This document shows positions 1 to 9,149 of a stretch of DNA of 64,000 nucleotides, piece by piece. Each line of letters opens with the position of its first letter. Position 1 is the stretch's first letter. The stretch is taken from NCBI RefSeq assembly GCF_963664135.1, contig NZ_OY760905.1:1550001-1614000 (forward strand), read 5' to 3'. The DNA comes from an uncultured Acetobacterium sp. GTDB taxonomy: Bacteria > Bacillota > Clostridia > Eubacteriales > Eubacteriaceae. A program made the position numbers and the translations under genes. The notes under the pieces were generated by a model that was not told the origin of the DNA, did no database searches, and saw only the letters and a list, made by a program, of their open reading frames with translations.

Positions 1-489
1 AAGATAGCTGGACTTGATGTTTAAATTTTCATGGGAATCCTTCTCCAGCAAAAATACTGAAATGAAGTTTGCGACCAATCCGATTGATGCCACAATGATC
101 ATTAGGGTTCCATCAATGTTTTCCGGAGTCTGCCATCGCTTAATAGCTTCAACGATTAATACCGTGGACAGCGCTAACAGAACGGTTGCATTTACAAATG
201 CGGATAGAATTTCAGCCCGTTTATAGCCATATGTTCGCTTTTCATCATGCGGCTTTTGAGCAATACGATTAGTAAAGTAGGAAAGGGCAATGGCAACCGT
301 ATCACTTAAGTTATGAACGGCATCGGATAATAATGCCAGACTGCCCGATAAAATACCGCCGATGATTTCGGCAATGGTAATCATGGCATTTAAAACGGTC
401 ACCCAGAATATTTTTCTACCAGATAGGTTTAACGTATCGTGGCTATGAGCAGTTTCTAAATGATTGTGTTCGTGATCATGTTCAGACAT
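1..489 (-). CDS. Cation diffusion facilitator (CzcD-like), N-terminal part
   Basis: Reading from an ATG at 489 to the left edge gives 163 open codons without a stop; the C-terminal part lies outside the window. The protein starts with a His-rich cytosolic tail (HDHEHNH, then HSHD, residues 4-18). Membrane segments follow, with the second carrying the CDF metal site: Asp56 and His59-x3-Asp63 in SDAVHNLSD. CDF proteins export Zn2+, Co2+ or Cd2+ from the cytosol in exchange for protons. A good Shine-Dalgarno (AAGGTG) sits just before the ATG. The metal cannot be read from the sequence, but the His-rich tail and the ZIP importer 1.5 kb away favour zinc. Confidence 0.88.
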   Translation of the reverse strand, partial: MSEHDHEHNHLETAHSHDTLNLSGRKIFWVTVLNAMITIAEIIGGILSGSLALLSDAVHNLSDTVAIALSYFTNRIAQKPHDEKRTYGYKRAEILSAFVNATVLLALSTVLIVEAIKRWQTPENIDGTLMIIVASIGLVANFISVFLLEKDSHENLNIKSSYL

Positions 490-592
490 TGTATTTCACC
501 TTCTTTGTTATTAACTATTTATAAGCTTTTTTGCAAATAAAGAGACCAATCCGGATTATGGGTAATCGTTATTCCAGATTGACTTTCAGAAT

Positions 593-1762
593 TTATTTTA
601 TCATCCCCTCTTCTTTCAGCAGCTGATAGAGCGTTGGTTTGAACGAGAATGCCTGGATCACCTGATTAACTTCATTCAAAGCTTCATTCCGCTTTTTTTC
701 ACTCGATTTTGTTTTTCTGGCTCGGATTAGAATATTTTTGGGGGTGTGAGCCAGATCAACAAATTCCAGCAACTGTACCTTGTAACCACAATATTCTAGC
801 AGGCTTCCTCTGATGGCATCGGTCATTAGGGCTGCCGTTCGTTCCTTGATGATGCCGTATTTGGTTAACAGTGACAGCGCTTTGGTTTCCATCTGGGCGT
901 TTAACTCGTGCTGACAGCAAGGCACTGAAAAAATCAGCTTGGCATCCCATTTAATGGCATTGAATAAGGCAAAGTCGGTGGCGGTGTCACAGGCATGCAG
1001 GGTTATAATCATATCCACCGGAAAATCACTTTCGTAGCTATGGATGTTTCCCAATTCAAAGGACAGCTGCTCGTATCCGTATTTTTGGGCACTGTCATTG
1101 CAGCGAGCAATGACATCCTTTTTTAAATCCAGCCCGACTATTTTTACCTTCATGTTTTTTATTTCCGTGAGATAGTAATAGAGAATAAAGGTCAGATAGG
1201 ATTTTCCACAGCCAAAGTCGATAATGTTTAATGGTGCGTCGGGGTCAAGGTTCTTGATCTCATCATCGATGATCTCCACAAAGCGGTTAATCTGCTTGAA
1301 TTTGTCATACATGGTATTGACAACTTTTCCTTCTTTGGTGAAAATCCCCATATCTACCAGGGGTTCGATCACAACGCCTTCTTTGAGGAGATAGTTTTTT
1401 TCCCGATTATGATTGATTGTCATTTTAGGCGCTTCTTTTGTGGCTTTTTTTGCTACCGAAACTTTCCCTTTTTTACTGATCTGGATAATATATTCATATT
1501 GCTGATCCCAGGCATTGTATTGCAGAAAATCCGCCGCCAAAGCGGTCAGTAAAAATTCTTTCAGCGCTTGCTCATTCAGATTCTCATTAAAAACTTGAGT
1601 GTCCGTAAATTTTTCCAGATGATAGTCATCCTTCAATTTATTGATGGCGATTTTTTTATACTCAACGGCATTCCCCACTGATTTTGTTTTTGGTTTACTC
1701 AGGATGATTTTATATATTTGAAGATTAAAGCAGGACTCTATGGCTTTTATCAACTCATTCAT
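593..1762 (-). CDS. Class I SAM-dependent methyltransferase (METTL25/GSTCD-like, PF13679 type)
   Basis: A 389-residue soluble protein with a Rossmann methyltransferase core in its second half. The SAM-binding motif I is IIDFGCGKSYL (about residues 178-190). It is followed by the family's HACDTATD stretch near residue 255 and the VPCCQHE motif near 280, which are typical of the Methyltransf_32 family related to eukaryotic METTL25 and GSTCD. The N-terminal 150 residues show no domain I recognise. Substrate is unknown; RNA or protein are both possible. The ATG has an AGGT Shine-Dalgarno six bases upstream. It lies on the same strand as the CDF gene but shows no overlap with it. Confidence 0.8.
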   Translation of the reverse strand: MNELIKAIESCFNLQIYKIILSKPKTKSVGNAVEYKKIAINKLKDDYHLEKFTDTQVFNENLNEQALKEFLLTALAADFLQYNAWDQQYEYIIQISKKGKVSVAKKATKEAPKMTINHNREKNYLLKEGVVIEPLVDMGIFTKEGKVVNTMYDKFKQINRFVEIIDDEIKNLDPDAPLNIIDFGCGKSYLTFILYYYLTEIKNMKVKIVGLDLKKDVIARCNDSAQKYGYEQLSFELGNIHSYESDFPVDMIITLHACDTATDFALFNAIKWDAKLIFSVPCCQHELNAQMETKALSLLTKYGIIKERTAALMTDAIRGSLLEYCGYKVQLLEFVDLAHTPKNILIRARKTKSSEKKRNEALNEVNQVIQAFSFKPTLYQLLKEEGMIK

Positions 1763-1908
1763 TTTTTACCTCACTCTATTTTGCGTTTTTTGATATAAAT
1801 TTTTATTCTATCAATATCCTAACATTCTTTTTAGCATAATAAAAGAATAAACGATTTTAAATATTTTCCCTTTTACACGCATATCCTCAATCATGCTTGA
1901 TTCTTTAA

Positions 1909-1938
1909 TTGACAAGGCTGATTAATCGGTGTTAAACT
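1909..1938 (+). promoter_or_regulatory. Probable sigma-A promoter of the ZIP gene
   Basis: TTGACA at 1909-1914 is followed after 18 bases by TAAACT at 1933-1938, about 60 bases before the ZIP start codon. The -35 is perfect and the -10 matches four of six positions. Confidence 0.45.
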
Positions 1939-1999
1939 CAATGAAACTGATCTTGTTTTTAATTCGATTTTCCAATATATTATAAGGAGGAATTTTCAC

Positions 2000-2755
2000 A
2001 TGGCGATGGCAGCAATCTTTGGTTTCATCAGTGGGTCTACCCTTTTTATTGGGGCACTTCTGGGTATGTATCTTAAAATACCCAAATACATCTTAGGGGC
2101 AATTATGGCATTTGGCTCTGGGGTCATGGTCTCCGCCTTGACCTTCGACCTGATGGAACATGCTTTTGTAACCGGTGGTTTCGTATCTGTCTCCATTGGT
2201 TTCTTAATCGGTACCCTATTATTTGTAATCGGTGATTACCTAATCGATCATGCCGGCGGACATTTTCGCAAACATGGCCATGGTAAAATTATGGCGCACA
2301 AAAACAGCACCCCAACCAGCAACTCCGGTTCGGCCATCCTCCTTGGTGCCGTCTTAGATGGGATTCCCGAATCCCTGGCCATCGGCATTGGTCTAGCGGC
2401 CGGCGAAGGTATTGGTGTGAGCATGATGATCGCCGTTTTTCTCAGCAACCTGCCGGAAGGAATCTCCGGCGCTCAGGGAATGAAAAGCGCGGGAAAATCC
2501 CACCTTTATATCTTAGCTATCTGGGGAATCACCATTTTAGCTTCGGCCTTGGCTTCTGCTTTAGGTTATGCTATTTTGGGAAACGCCTCCCAGGAAATTA
2601 TCGCAGTAACCCTCTCTTTAGCTGCTGGCGCAATCCTGGCGATGCTGGCCGATACGATGATGCCAGAAGCTTTTGAAGAAGGCGGACGGTTTATTGCCCT
2701 GGCCACGGCTTTAGGATTTTTCATTGCTTTTTTCATCAGCCATCTGGCTGGTTAA
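2000..2755 (+). CDS. ZIP family metal transporter
   Basis: A 251-residue membrane protein with about eight hydrophobic helices. It carries the two ZIP signature helices: LDGIPESLAIG in TM4 and SNLPEGISGA in TM5. The conserved Asp/Glu and Pro residues match, although the usual His-Asn pair is replaced by Asp-Gly. A His-rich cytosolic loop (HFRKHGHGK) lies between TM3 and TM4, as in zinc/iron importers such as ZupT/GufA. The ATG is fixed by a strong AAGGAGG at 1984-1990. The gene stands alone and ends at a strong terminator shared with hcp. Imported metal is probably Zn2+ or another divalent ion, which is inference. Confidence 0.88.
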   Translation: MAMAAIFGFISGSTLFIGALLGMYLKIPKYILGAIMAFGSGVMVSALTFDLMEHAFVTGGFVSVSIGFLIGTLLFVIGDYLIDHAGGHFRKHGHGKIMAHKNSTPTSNSGSAILLGAVLDGIPESLAIGIGLAAGEGIGVSMMIAVFLSNLPEGISGAQGMKSAGKSHLYILAIWGITILASALASALGYAILGNASQEIIAVTLSLAAGAILAMLADTMMPEAFEEGGRFIALATALGFFIAFFISHLAG

Positions 2756-2760
2756 GTAAT

Positions 2761-2799
2761 AAAAAACGAGCTGCCATAAAAATGGCAGCTCGTTTTTTA
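2761..2799. terminator. Bidirectional intrinsic terminator
   Basis: A perfect 17-bp inverted repeat (2761-2777 with 2782-2798) has a four-base loop, starts with six A and ends with six T. It serves the ZIP gene from the left and hcp from the right. Confidence 0.92.
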
Positions 2800-2867
2800 T
2801 ATTGTTCTTTTTTATTATTCTTTTGGGCTGATTATGTTTTGATGTTTTATTCTTTCCTGTGGATTAC

Positions 2868-4583
2868 TTATTTCATTCCCATGAATAAGGCAATATCTTC
2901 ATCAACAGAACCGATTCCGGCAATCCCAAAGTTATCAATTAAGACATTGGCAACATTCGCAGAAAGAAATGCTGGCAGGGTTGGTCCCAAGTGAATATTC
3001 TTGACTCCAAGGTGCAACAGTGCTAACAGCACAATTACTGCTTTTTGTTCATACCAGGAAATATTATAGGCAATCGGCAGATCATTGATATCATTAAGTT
3101 CAAATACTTCTTTTAATTTCAGGGCGATTAAGGCCAATGAATAAGAATCGTTGCACTGTCCGGCATCAAGCAGTCTGGGAATGCCGCCGATGTCGCCTAA
3201 ATCCAGCTTATTATATTTGTATTTTGCACAACCGGCGGTTAAAATAACGGTGTCCTTTGGCAATTGTTCGGCAAAGTCGCCATAATAATCTCTTGATTTC
3301 ATCCGTCCATCGCAGCCTGCCATCACAAAGAATTTTTTGATGGCACCCGATTTAACGGCGTCAACAACCTTGTCAGCCAGAGCAAAAACCTGTTCGTGGG
3401 CAAAACCGCCGATGATTTTTCCAGTTTCGATTTCGGTGGGCGCTTTAAGTCGTTTGGCCATTTCAATAATCTGGGAAAAGTCTTTTTTACCGTTGGCATC
3501 TGCGTCAATATGGATGCAGCCGGGATGGCCGGAAGCACCGGTTGTGAAAATGCGTTTTTTTACTTCATCACTCTTTGGTGGAACAATACAATTCGTGGTA
3601 AAAAGAATCGGTCCGTTGAAAGATTCAAATTCTTCGATCTGTTTCCACCAGGCATTTCCGTAATTACCGACAAAGTTGTCATATTTCTTAAAGCCTGGGT
3701 AGTAATGAGCTGGCAGCATTTCGCTATGGGTATAGACATCTACGCCAGTTCCTTTGGTTTGTTCCAACAGCTGTTCCAAGTCGGTTAAATCATGACCGGA
3801 GATTAAAATCGCTGGATTCTTTTTAACGCCGATATTAACTTCGGTTATTTCAGGATTGCCGTATTTTGAGGTGTTGGCTTCGTCGAGAAGCGCCATCACG
3901 GTTACCCCGAACTGGCCTGTTTTTAAGGTTAAAGCTACCAGATCATCCGCACTCAGTTTATCATTAAGAGTTGCTGCCATCGCTTCATATATAAAAGCAT
4001 ATAGGTTTTCGTCTTCTTTGCCAAGATTTAAAGCATGTTCAGCATAGGCGGCCAGACCTTTTACCCCGTAAGTGATCAATTCTCTTAACGAACGGACGTC
4101 TTCATTTTTGGTTGCCAATACGCCCACAGACGCCGCTTTTTTAAGCATTTCAGCTTTGGTTCCCACTTCAAATCTGGCAGCATTATGAAGTTCAGAAATA
4201 GCGATTTTTTTGCCCTTTTGCTCTTTCTTTAAGCCCAACAGCTTTTGAAAAAAGTTGGGAGTGTCTTTTTTATTGGCGGCATCGACCATATCTCGCAGCC
4301 GATTTCTCATGGTTGTCATTTTCTGTATCTCTTTGACAAATGCGGCATCGTCGAAATTGGCATTGGTGATGGTCATAAACAGACTTTTTAGCACCTCATG
4401 GTTAACATCGCCTAATTCCTTGGCATTTAGTTCGCCTTTTACCACAATTTCTGAAATCCCTTTAATGGTGTAAATCAACAAGTCCTGAAGTTTTGCAACT
4501 TCTTCGTTTTTCCCACAAACACCTTTAACACTACAGCCCTGTCCTTTAGCTGCTTCCTGACACTGATAACAAAACATACTCAT
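2868..4583 (-). CDS. hcp: Hybrid cluster protein (hydroxylamine reductase)
   Basis: A 571-residue Fe-S protein with the class I N-terminal motif Cys5-x2-Cys8-x8-Cys17-x5-Cys23, which binds a [4Fe-4S] cluster, and the hybrid-cluster ligands further on (GHD, then TNC, AGCDGR, TAGCAKY and [10 protein letters not shown]). Family members reduce hydroxylamine to ammonia and handle nitric oxide in nitrosative stress of anaerobes. I place the start at 4583 because GGAGG (4592-4596) lies eight bases upstream; the longer frame starting with TTG at 4598 contains that ribosome site. No hcr reductase is adjacent. Control is probably by a Crp/Fnr-type activator (see the site at 4694-4711). Confidence 0.96.
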   Translation of the reverse strand: MSMFCYQCQEAAKGQGCSVKGVCGKNEEVAKLQDLLIYTIKGISEIVVKGELNAKELGDVNHEVLKSLFMTITNANFDDAAFVKEIQKMTTMRNRLRDMVDAANKKDTPNFFQKLLGLKKEQKGKKIAISELHNAARFEVGTKAEMLKKAASVGVLATKNEDVRSLRELITYGVKGLAAYAEHALNLGKEDENLYAFIYEAMAATLNDKLSADDLVALTLKTGQFGVTVMALLDEANTSKYGNPEITEVNIGVKKNPAILISGHDLTDLEQLLEQTKGTGVDVYTHSEMLPAHYYPGFKKYDNFVGNYGNAWWKQIEEFESFNGPILFTTNCIVPPKSDEVKKRIFTTGASGHPGCIHIDADANGKKDFSQIIEMAKRLKAPTEIETGKIIGGFAHEQVFALADKVVDAVKSGAIKKFFVMAGCDGRMKSRDYYGDFAEQLPKDTVILTAGCAKYKYNKLDLGDIGGIPRLLDAGQCNDSYSLALIALKLKEVFELNDINDLPIAYNISWYEQKAVIVLLALLHLGVKNIHLGPTLPAFLSANVANVLIDNFGIAGIGSVDEDIALFMGMK

Positions 4584-4634
4584 AACATAATCCTCCAAAA
4601 TTTTTATTTATTTTTGATCTTTTATTTCTAAACT

Positions 4635-4657
4635 AAACGGGTATCGCTACCCCGTTT
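4635..4657 (-). promoter_or_regulatory. Hairpin at the predicted 5' end of hcp mRNA
   Basis: An imperfect inverted repeat (AAACGGG-TA / TA-CCCCGTTT, one bulge) lies only four bases inside the predicted transcript start at 4661. A stem right at the 5' end is expected to protect the message from 5'-dependent decay. It could instead be a regulator site. Confidence 0.45.
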
Positions 4658-4660
4658 CGA

Positions 4661-4711
4661 TGTTACTATTATATCCGGGGCATTTTTTTAACGCCGTTGC
4701 AAATGCAACGG
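4661..4711 (-). promoter_or_regulatory. hcp promoter with Crp/Fnr-family palindrome at -41.5
   Basis: On the minus strand a perfect TATAAT lies at 4668-4673, placing the start of transcription near 4661. Upstream is a perfect 8+2+8 palindrome, CCGTTGCA-AA-TGCAACGG, at 4694-4711. Its centre (4702.5) falls exactly 41.5 bases before the predicted start, the class II position of Crp/Fnr activators. There is no good -35 box, which fits activator dependence. HcpR, a Crp/Fnr-family nitrosative stress regulator, is the obvious candidate but is not encoded in the window. Confidence 0.65.
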
Positions 4712-4756
4712 TATTGAATTTTTTTAAGTGTTTTTTTTGATAACCAAATTTTGAGC

Positions 4757-4784
4757 AAAAAAAAACGCCTTTCGGCGTCTTTTT
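4757..4784 (-). terminator. Intrinsic terminator of the small Cys-rich gene
   Basis: Stem GACGCC/GGCGT with a GAAA-type loop (4765-4778), followed on the minus strand by nine T (4757-4765), directly after the stop codon at 4789. Confidence 0.85.
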
Positions 4785-4788
4785 CGAC

Positions 4789-4950
4789 TTATTCGCTTTT
4801 TTTATCGTCAGTCTGAATGTTCTTATTTTTATAGAAAATACAGCCGGTTTCTTTCCAGGGATTTTTTAATACATCCATGTCTGGACATCGTCCGCTGACA
4901 TTGAAACTGCAATTTAAATAAGAACATGCATTTTTCTCAGTTGATTCCAT
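4789..4950 (-). CDS. Small Cys-rich hypothetical protein
   Basis: A 53-residue hydrophilic protein with four cysteines in the pattern Cys9-x4-Cys14-x7-Cys22-x14-Cys37 and a charged tail. That spacing could bind zinc or an Fe-S cluster, but I recognise no family. The start at 4950 is set by AAAGGAGA four to six bases upstream; the frame can be extended to 4998 but without a ribosome site. It has its own terminator and lies just upstream of hcp on the same strand, so readthrough into hcp would be blocked. Real gene is likely because start signal, length and terminator agree. Confidence 0.65.
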   Translation of the reverse strand: MESTEKNACSYLNCSFNVSGRCPDMDVLKNPWKETGCIFYKNKNIQTDDKKSE

Positions 4951-4998
4951 TTGCTCTCCTTTTGCGCTCATTTTGATTAATAATAATTTAAAACACAA

Positions 4999-5367
4999 AT
5001 TAAATGTGTTTTAAATATTGATTTTGCCATTATAACAGTTAAGTCTTAAATAAACAAGAGCCTCATTCTTCCATATTAGTGAAATAAAATTAAGAATAAA
5101 TCCATAATGCAAACCGAATCTTTACAATTGACTGTCTTTAGACTGTCATTTTTTAAATCGATTTAACCGTTTGGATGTTGATACCAGGCATGAAAACGCT
5201 GGTTCTTTTCGATTGACAGCTTATTACCAAACCCGGCATAAAGATTGTATAAAGAAAACACCTTAATGTATAAAGATTATATTCATATTGACCGTTTTAT
5301 ATTTTTTTTTACTGACAACTATGATATAAATAGTCCTAAATGATTTTATACGAATGGTGGAAAAAAT
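4999..5367. other. Gene-free region upstream of kdpD
   Basis: No coding frame of note. It holds a direct repeat GACTGTC (twice in 5130-5150) and three ATAAAGA repeats near 5238-5276 described separately. A possible -10 (TATAAA, 5325-5330) lacks a clear -35. Confidence 0.5.
5238..5276 (+). repeat. Three phased ATAAAGA direct repeats upstream of kdpD
   Basis: ATAAAGA occurs at 5238-5244, 5249-5255 and 5270-5276, that is with steps of 11 and 21 bases, one and two helical turns. Direct repeats on one DNA face are the usual layout of OmpR-family response regulator sites. They lie about 90 bases before the kdpD start. Confidence 0.5.
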
Positions 5368-8037
5368 ATGTCTGATCCTTCAAATTCTTTTGAAGCACAA
5401 TATGAACTGAACAAAAAAGGCCGACTGGAAATCTTTTTCGGCTATGCCAAAGGTTCCGGAAAAACCTATGCCATGCTTGACGATGCCCAGGAACAAATGA
5501 AACGAGGCGTGAACGTTTTAATCGGATGCGTGGAACAAAATGCCCAACCAGAAACCATGGAATTAATGCATGATTTTAAGTCATTGCCACTAAAAATTCT
5601 GGAACATCAAAACAGCCTCCTTAAAGAATTTGATTTAGATGCCGCTCTGGAACTTAAACCGGAATTGATCCTGGTCGATGATCTGGCTCATACCAATGCT
5701 CCAGGCGTTCGCAACAACAAGCGCTATCAAGATATTGAGGAACTTCTCAATGCCGGCATTGACGTTTATACAACTGTTAATGTCCTGCATCTTGAAAGTC
5801 TGAAGGATATTGTTGAAAGCATTACCAAAGAAAAGGTCAAAGAAACCATCCCTGATCACGTCTTTAATAATGCTGATAAGATCCAGCTAATTGATATTGA
5901 ACCAGAAGAATTATTAAAACGCTTTAATAAACAAAGAATGGATGGTTCAACGTTAACGGATGATCCGATCAATACTTTTTTAACCGAAGAAAACCTACGT
6001 CTGTTACGGGAGATCGCCATGCGAAAAGTGGCCAACCGGATCAGCTATGCTAATCAGAAAGAATCCCGCTTATGCCAGAAAATGGCGAATATCAAACTGA
6101 TGGTCTGTATCAGCAGTTCCCCTTCATCAGCTAAGTGTATCCGCTGGACTCAGCGGACCGCTGAGGCTTTTCATGCCCCTTGGACTGCCGTTTACGTTGA
6201 AAACCTGGGGGTTGATTATGTGCCCGATATTGAAAAGCAATGCATTCGGGATAATCTCGATTTAGCCGAGCGAATGGGCGCCGAAATTGTCAACCTCAGC
6301 GGTTATGATGTGCCTACGGTTATTGCTCGTTATGCCAAACTCACTGGCATTACCAATATCATTATCGGAAAAAGCAGAACCAGAAAAAGCCTCCGAAATC
6401 TATTTAAACCAAGCTTGGAAGATCAATTGATCAGTCAGTTGCCAAGTATTGAAATACATATTATCCCAGGCGAACTTCCTTCAATCGGAGCCAAGAAAAA
6501 GAAATATAAACGCTTTTCATTTGGCGAAAATATGCGTTTCTCATTCCAGGACGCCTTGAAAACGGTAATAACACTCGGAGTTGCGACGCTCTTTTCGATG
6601 GTGCTTCATACCCTGGGTTTTGAGAACCAGTACATCAATATGATTTATATCTTATCAGTACTGATCATCTCCAGAGTAACCTCAGGTTATATTTACGGTA
6701 TTTCCGCCGCTATTTTAAGTGTCCTACTTTTTAATTTCTTTTTTTCATTTCCCTATTTCTCTTTGCACACGATCGAAAGAGGATCACCGATTACTTTCTC
6801 ACTGATGCTACTGGTTGCATTGACCACCAGTACACTCACGTTGCGGATCAAAAAGCAGTCGCAATTTTCCGTGGAAAGAGAACACCGAACGGAAGTGCTG
6901 TATGAGATCAATAAAAAATTGCTGGTATCCCGAGACCTGCAGAATACTGTGGGGTTACTCAATCACTATCTGGTCGATATTTTTAAACGTTCCGCAATTT
7001 TTTATACCCAGGACCCAATTAACGGTAGACCTGAACACTTCTTACAATCACTGGATGACTCGGATGCTTCATTTTTATTGTCTGAAGAAGAAAAGGCGAT
7101 TGCCCACTGGACCTTTATCAATAAAAAATGTGCCGGCAAGGGGACCGATACCTTTGCGAGTGCGGGTGCCTTTTATATGCCGATTTTTTCCGAAAAAAGA
7201 GTTTTTGGAGTGATTGGTCTATCTTGCACAAACGGAAAACTTGATCAAAATAATCGCCTGTTTTTAAGCATGATTGCTTCCCAGGCCGAAATGGCACTGG
7301 AACGACACTACCTTTCAGCTGAACAAAGCCGGATGTTAATTGAATCTGAAAAAGAAAAATTGCGAAGTAATCTGCTCCGAGCCATCTCCCATGACTTGAG
7401 GACACCGCTCACGGGTATTCTGGGATCAAGCTCAGCCCTTTTAGAAAACCGCAAGAATTTTGATGATGAAACACTGGATACCTTAATCATTAACATTAAG
7501 GAAGAATCACAATGGTTAATTCGAATGGTTGAAAATCTTTTGTCGGTAACCCGCATCAGCGAAGGACCGATGACTGTTACCAAATCGCCGGAGGCTGTCG
7601 AAGAAATTGTTGCCGAATCGATTAGTCGTATCCGTAAGCGCTTCACAACACAAAAAATATTAGTTTCAGTTCCAGAAGAATTACTGGTTGTCGAAATGGA
7701 TGGAACCTTAATTGAACAAGTCCTCATCAATCTTCTTGAAAATGCCATCAAACACTCTTCGGCTGATTCAACCATCCGAGTAGAAGTGAAAAAGACCGCA
7801 GAAAATGCCGTGTTTGAGGTGATTGATAATGGTTCTGGCCTAAGTGATCAGCATCTGTCGCATATATTTGAATCCTATGTCCCTGATGGCAAACAAAGTG
7901 CAGATTCCTCCCGGGGTATGGGCATTGGTTTATCTATCTGTAAATCTATCATCAATGCTCATCAGGGAAAAATGGAAGCGGCAAACAAAAGCTACGGCGG
8001 CGCCGTTTTCAGATTTACACTGCCTTTAGAAGAATAA
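5368..8037 (+). CDS. kdpD: Osmosensitive K+ channel histidine kinase KdpD
   Basis: Full-length 889-residue KdpD. The N-terminal KdpD domain has a Walker A variant GYAKGSGKT (residues 25-33) and Walker B VDDLAHTN (about 101-108), followed by TVNVLHLESL. A universal-stress-protein-like domain spans about 230-365. Four DUF4118 membrane helices lie at about 395-500, then a GAF-like region. The kinase core follows: phosphoacceptor His about 675 in ISHDLRTPL, N-box LLENAIKHS, G1 DNGSGL and G2 GMGIGLS. The ATG has GGTGG seven bases upstream. KdpD senses K+ limitation or osmotic stress and phosphorylates KdpE. Unusually, neither kdpE nor kdpABC is adjacent, so its partner must lie elsewhere. Confidence 0.95.
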   Translation: MSDPSNSFEAQYELNKKGRLEIFFGYAKGSGKTYAMLDDAQEQMKRGVNVLIGCVEQNAQPETMELMHDFKSLPLKILEHQNSLLKEFDLDAALELKPELILVDDLAHTNAPGVRNNKRYQDIEELLNAGIDVYTTVNVLHLESLKDIVESITKEKVKETIPDHVFNNADKIQLIDIEPEELLKRFNKQRMDGSTLTDDPINTFLTEENLRLLREIAMRKVANRISYANQKESRLCQKMANIKLMVCISSSPSSAKCIRWTQRTAEAFHAPWTAVYVENLGVDYVPDIEKQCIRDNLDLAERMGAEIVNLSGYDVPTVIARYAKLTGITNIIIGKSRTRKSLRNLFKPSLEDQLISQLPSIEIHIIPGELPSIGAKKKKYKRFSFGENMRFSFQDALKTVITLGVATLFSMVLHTLGFENQYINMIYILSVLIISRVTSGYIYGISAAILSVLLFNFFFSFPYFSLHTIERGSPITFSLMLLVALTTSTLTLRIKKQSQFSVEREHRTEVLYEINKKLLVSRDLQNTVGLLNHYLVDIFKRSAIFYTQDPINGRPEHFLQSLDDSDASFLLSEEEKAIAHWTFINKKCAGKGTDTFASAGAFYMPIFSEKRVFGVIGLSCTNGKLDQNNRLFLSMIASQAEMALERHYLSAEQSRMLIESEKEKLRSNLLRAISHDLRTPLTGILGSSSALLENRKNFDDETLDTLIINIKEESQWLIRMVENLLSVTRISEGPMTVTKSPEAVEEIVAESISRIRKRFTTQKILVSVPEELLVVEMDGTLIEQVLINLLENAIKHSSADSTIRVEVKKTAENAVFEVIDNGSGLSDQHLSHIFESYVPDGKQSADSSRGMGIGLSICKSIINAHQGKMEAANKSYGGAVFRFTLPLEE

Positions 8038-8067
8038 AAATTTTTAAAAAACATCTGAACATCTAAA

Positions 8068-8120
8068 ACAGAAGTTGGTATATTTTCACGAAGAATAACG
8101 GTATCAACTTCTGTTTATTT
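8068..8120 (+). terminator. Putative terminator of kdpD
   Basis: A 13-bp stem (8068-8080 with 8102-8114, one G-U pair) encloses a 21-base loop and is followed by TTTATTT. The long loop and interrupted T run make it weaker than the other terminators here. Confidence 0.5.
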
Positions 8121-8337
8121 ACAGATCATTCCTTCAGAAATCATATTGGCTAATCTGACGTTATCCATTTTTTTTGCAAACACTAACCATTACCAATAGA
8201 AATAGTTCTAATTTTAAGTATGCTTTTTTAACAACGATTAACTTCATCAGACTAACTAATTATTTATGAGCTCTGCTCACAATCTATTCAATCAGCTTTA
8301 ATTACTTTTATCCAGCTTTTCTTGATCTATGTTAGTT

Positions 8338-8513
8338 TCAGTTTTTTAAAACATCTTGAATATTCTCACCCCCAATTTCTTTTGTTGCAAAACCAAAGGC
8401 AATGGAAACATTAGCACCGCCCACTTTTTCTTCTTTTGTAAAAGTATTGATTTGCTCAATAATTCTTTCCGCCTCCGCGTCTTCGACGCCAACTTGCACC
8501 CCCTTGATAAGGA
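8338..8513 (-). pseudogene. Remnant of a GGDEF (diguanylate cyclase) domain
   Basis: In the minus-strand frame ending at a TGA (8338-8340), about 55 open codons encode EDAEAERIIEQI, then NVSIAFGFAT and ENIQDVLKN. This matches the C-terminal third of a GGDEF domain: the helix after the active site, the VSISIGVAT-like strand and the start of the last helix. There is no start codon, no GGDEF motif, and the frame stops before the final helix; upstream it is cut by the stop of the next gene. I read it as a decayed fragment. Short length limits certainty. Confidence 0.55.
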
Positions 8514-8852
8514 CTATTTAAAGCATAGCTTCTCAAAGCGTTTTTTAAAATACTCGCGACCAGCAAAGTCAATCATTTCCTGCAACCCAGAAAATTTTGT
8601 TATTGATGAAACAAATGAATCAAATTCTGATTGATCAATAGAGTCATATTCTTCTTGACTATTTATAGAAAACCCGCCGCCTTTCAGAAATTCCTCGAAA
8701 TCATTATAAGGTGTATTTTCAGTTATGAAAGATTTTGTGATCACGTCATCAAAGGGAATGGATTTTTGTTTTGATAGATATTCAACTTCTTTTGAAATGT
8801 TTTCAAGAGTTTTACTTAATTCTGTCAAGCTTGTGACTTTTACATTACTCAT
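8514..8852 (-). CDS. Hypothetical protein, 112 residues
   Basis: Acidic soluble protein without membrane segments or a motif I recognise. Predicted mostly helical at the N-terminus, with a central FEEFLKGGGF stretch and a Lys/Arg-rich C-terminus (YFKKRFEKL). The ATG at 8852 has a clear GAGGT ribosome site at 8860-8865. It lies between a GGDEF remnant and small ORFs in a stretch close to tRNA genes, which suggests accessory DNA. Function unknown. Confidence 0.55.
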   Translation of the reverse strand: MSNVKVTSLTELSKTLENISKEVEYLSKQKSIPFDDVITKSFITENTPYNDFEEFLKGGGFSINSQEEYDSIDQSEFDSFVSSITKFSGLQEMIDFAGREYFKKRFEKLCFK

Positions 8853-9011
8853 AGCAAGTACCTCTTTTAAAATATTTCAGTGATGCGACACCGATATTTT
8901 AAGTATAAGAGCATAGACAAAAAGAAACAATAGCTCAATTGGAGTGATGTAATCAAAACACATAATATTGTAACAAAAATTGAATATAAATTATAAAGGA
9001 GAAAGAACACA

Positions 9012-9149
9012 ATGAACAAAGACTTATATATCGAATTACTGGAAGAACATGTGAACGATTTAACCACAGCTTCAAAAATTGACGCAGTGTTGTCATTATT
9101 AAAAACGGAAAAAATCAGAGATTTAAAAAGTGATATTATGGTTGCATGA
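9012..9149 (+). CDS. Small ORF (45 residues) with an in-frame TGA and 32 further open codons
   Basis: ATG at 9012 with a strong AAAGGAGA upstream opens a helical 45-residue peptide ending at TGA (9147-9149). The same frame then continues for 32 codons to a TAA at 9246-9248. Possibilities are a real micro-protein, a longer gene broken by a nonsense change, or chance. I see no family match and no SECIS-like evidence for selenocysteine. Confidence 0.35.
   Translation: MNKDLYIELLEEHVNDLTTASKIDAVLSLLKTEKIRDLKSDIMVA

Noticed and set aside
8356-8634. 92-codon plus-strand ORF
   Set aside because: It runs antisense to the GGDEF remnant and the 112-residue gene and has no ribosome site.
9147-9149. 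TGA as selenocysteine codon
   Set aside because: No cysteine-containing homologue or convincing SECIS stem could be recognised; nonsense decay or a short ORF is simpler.
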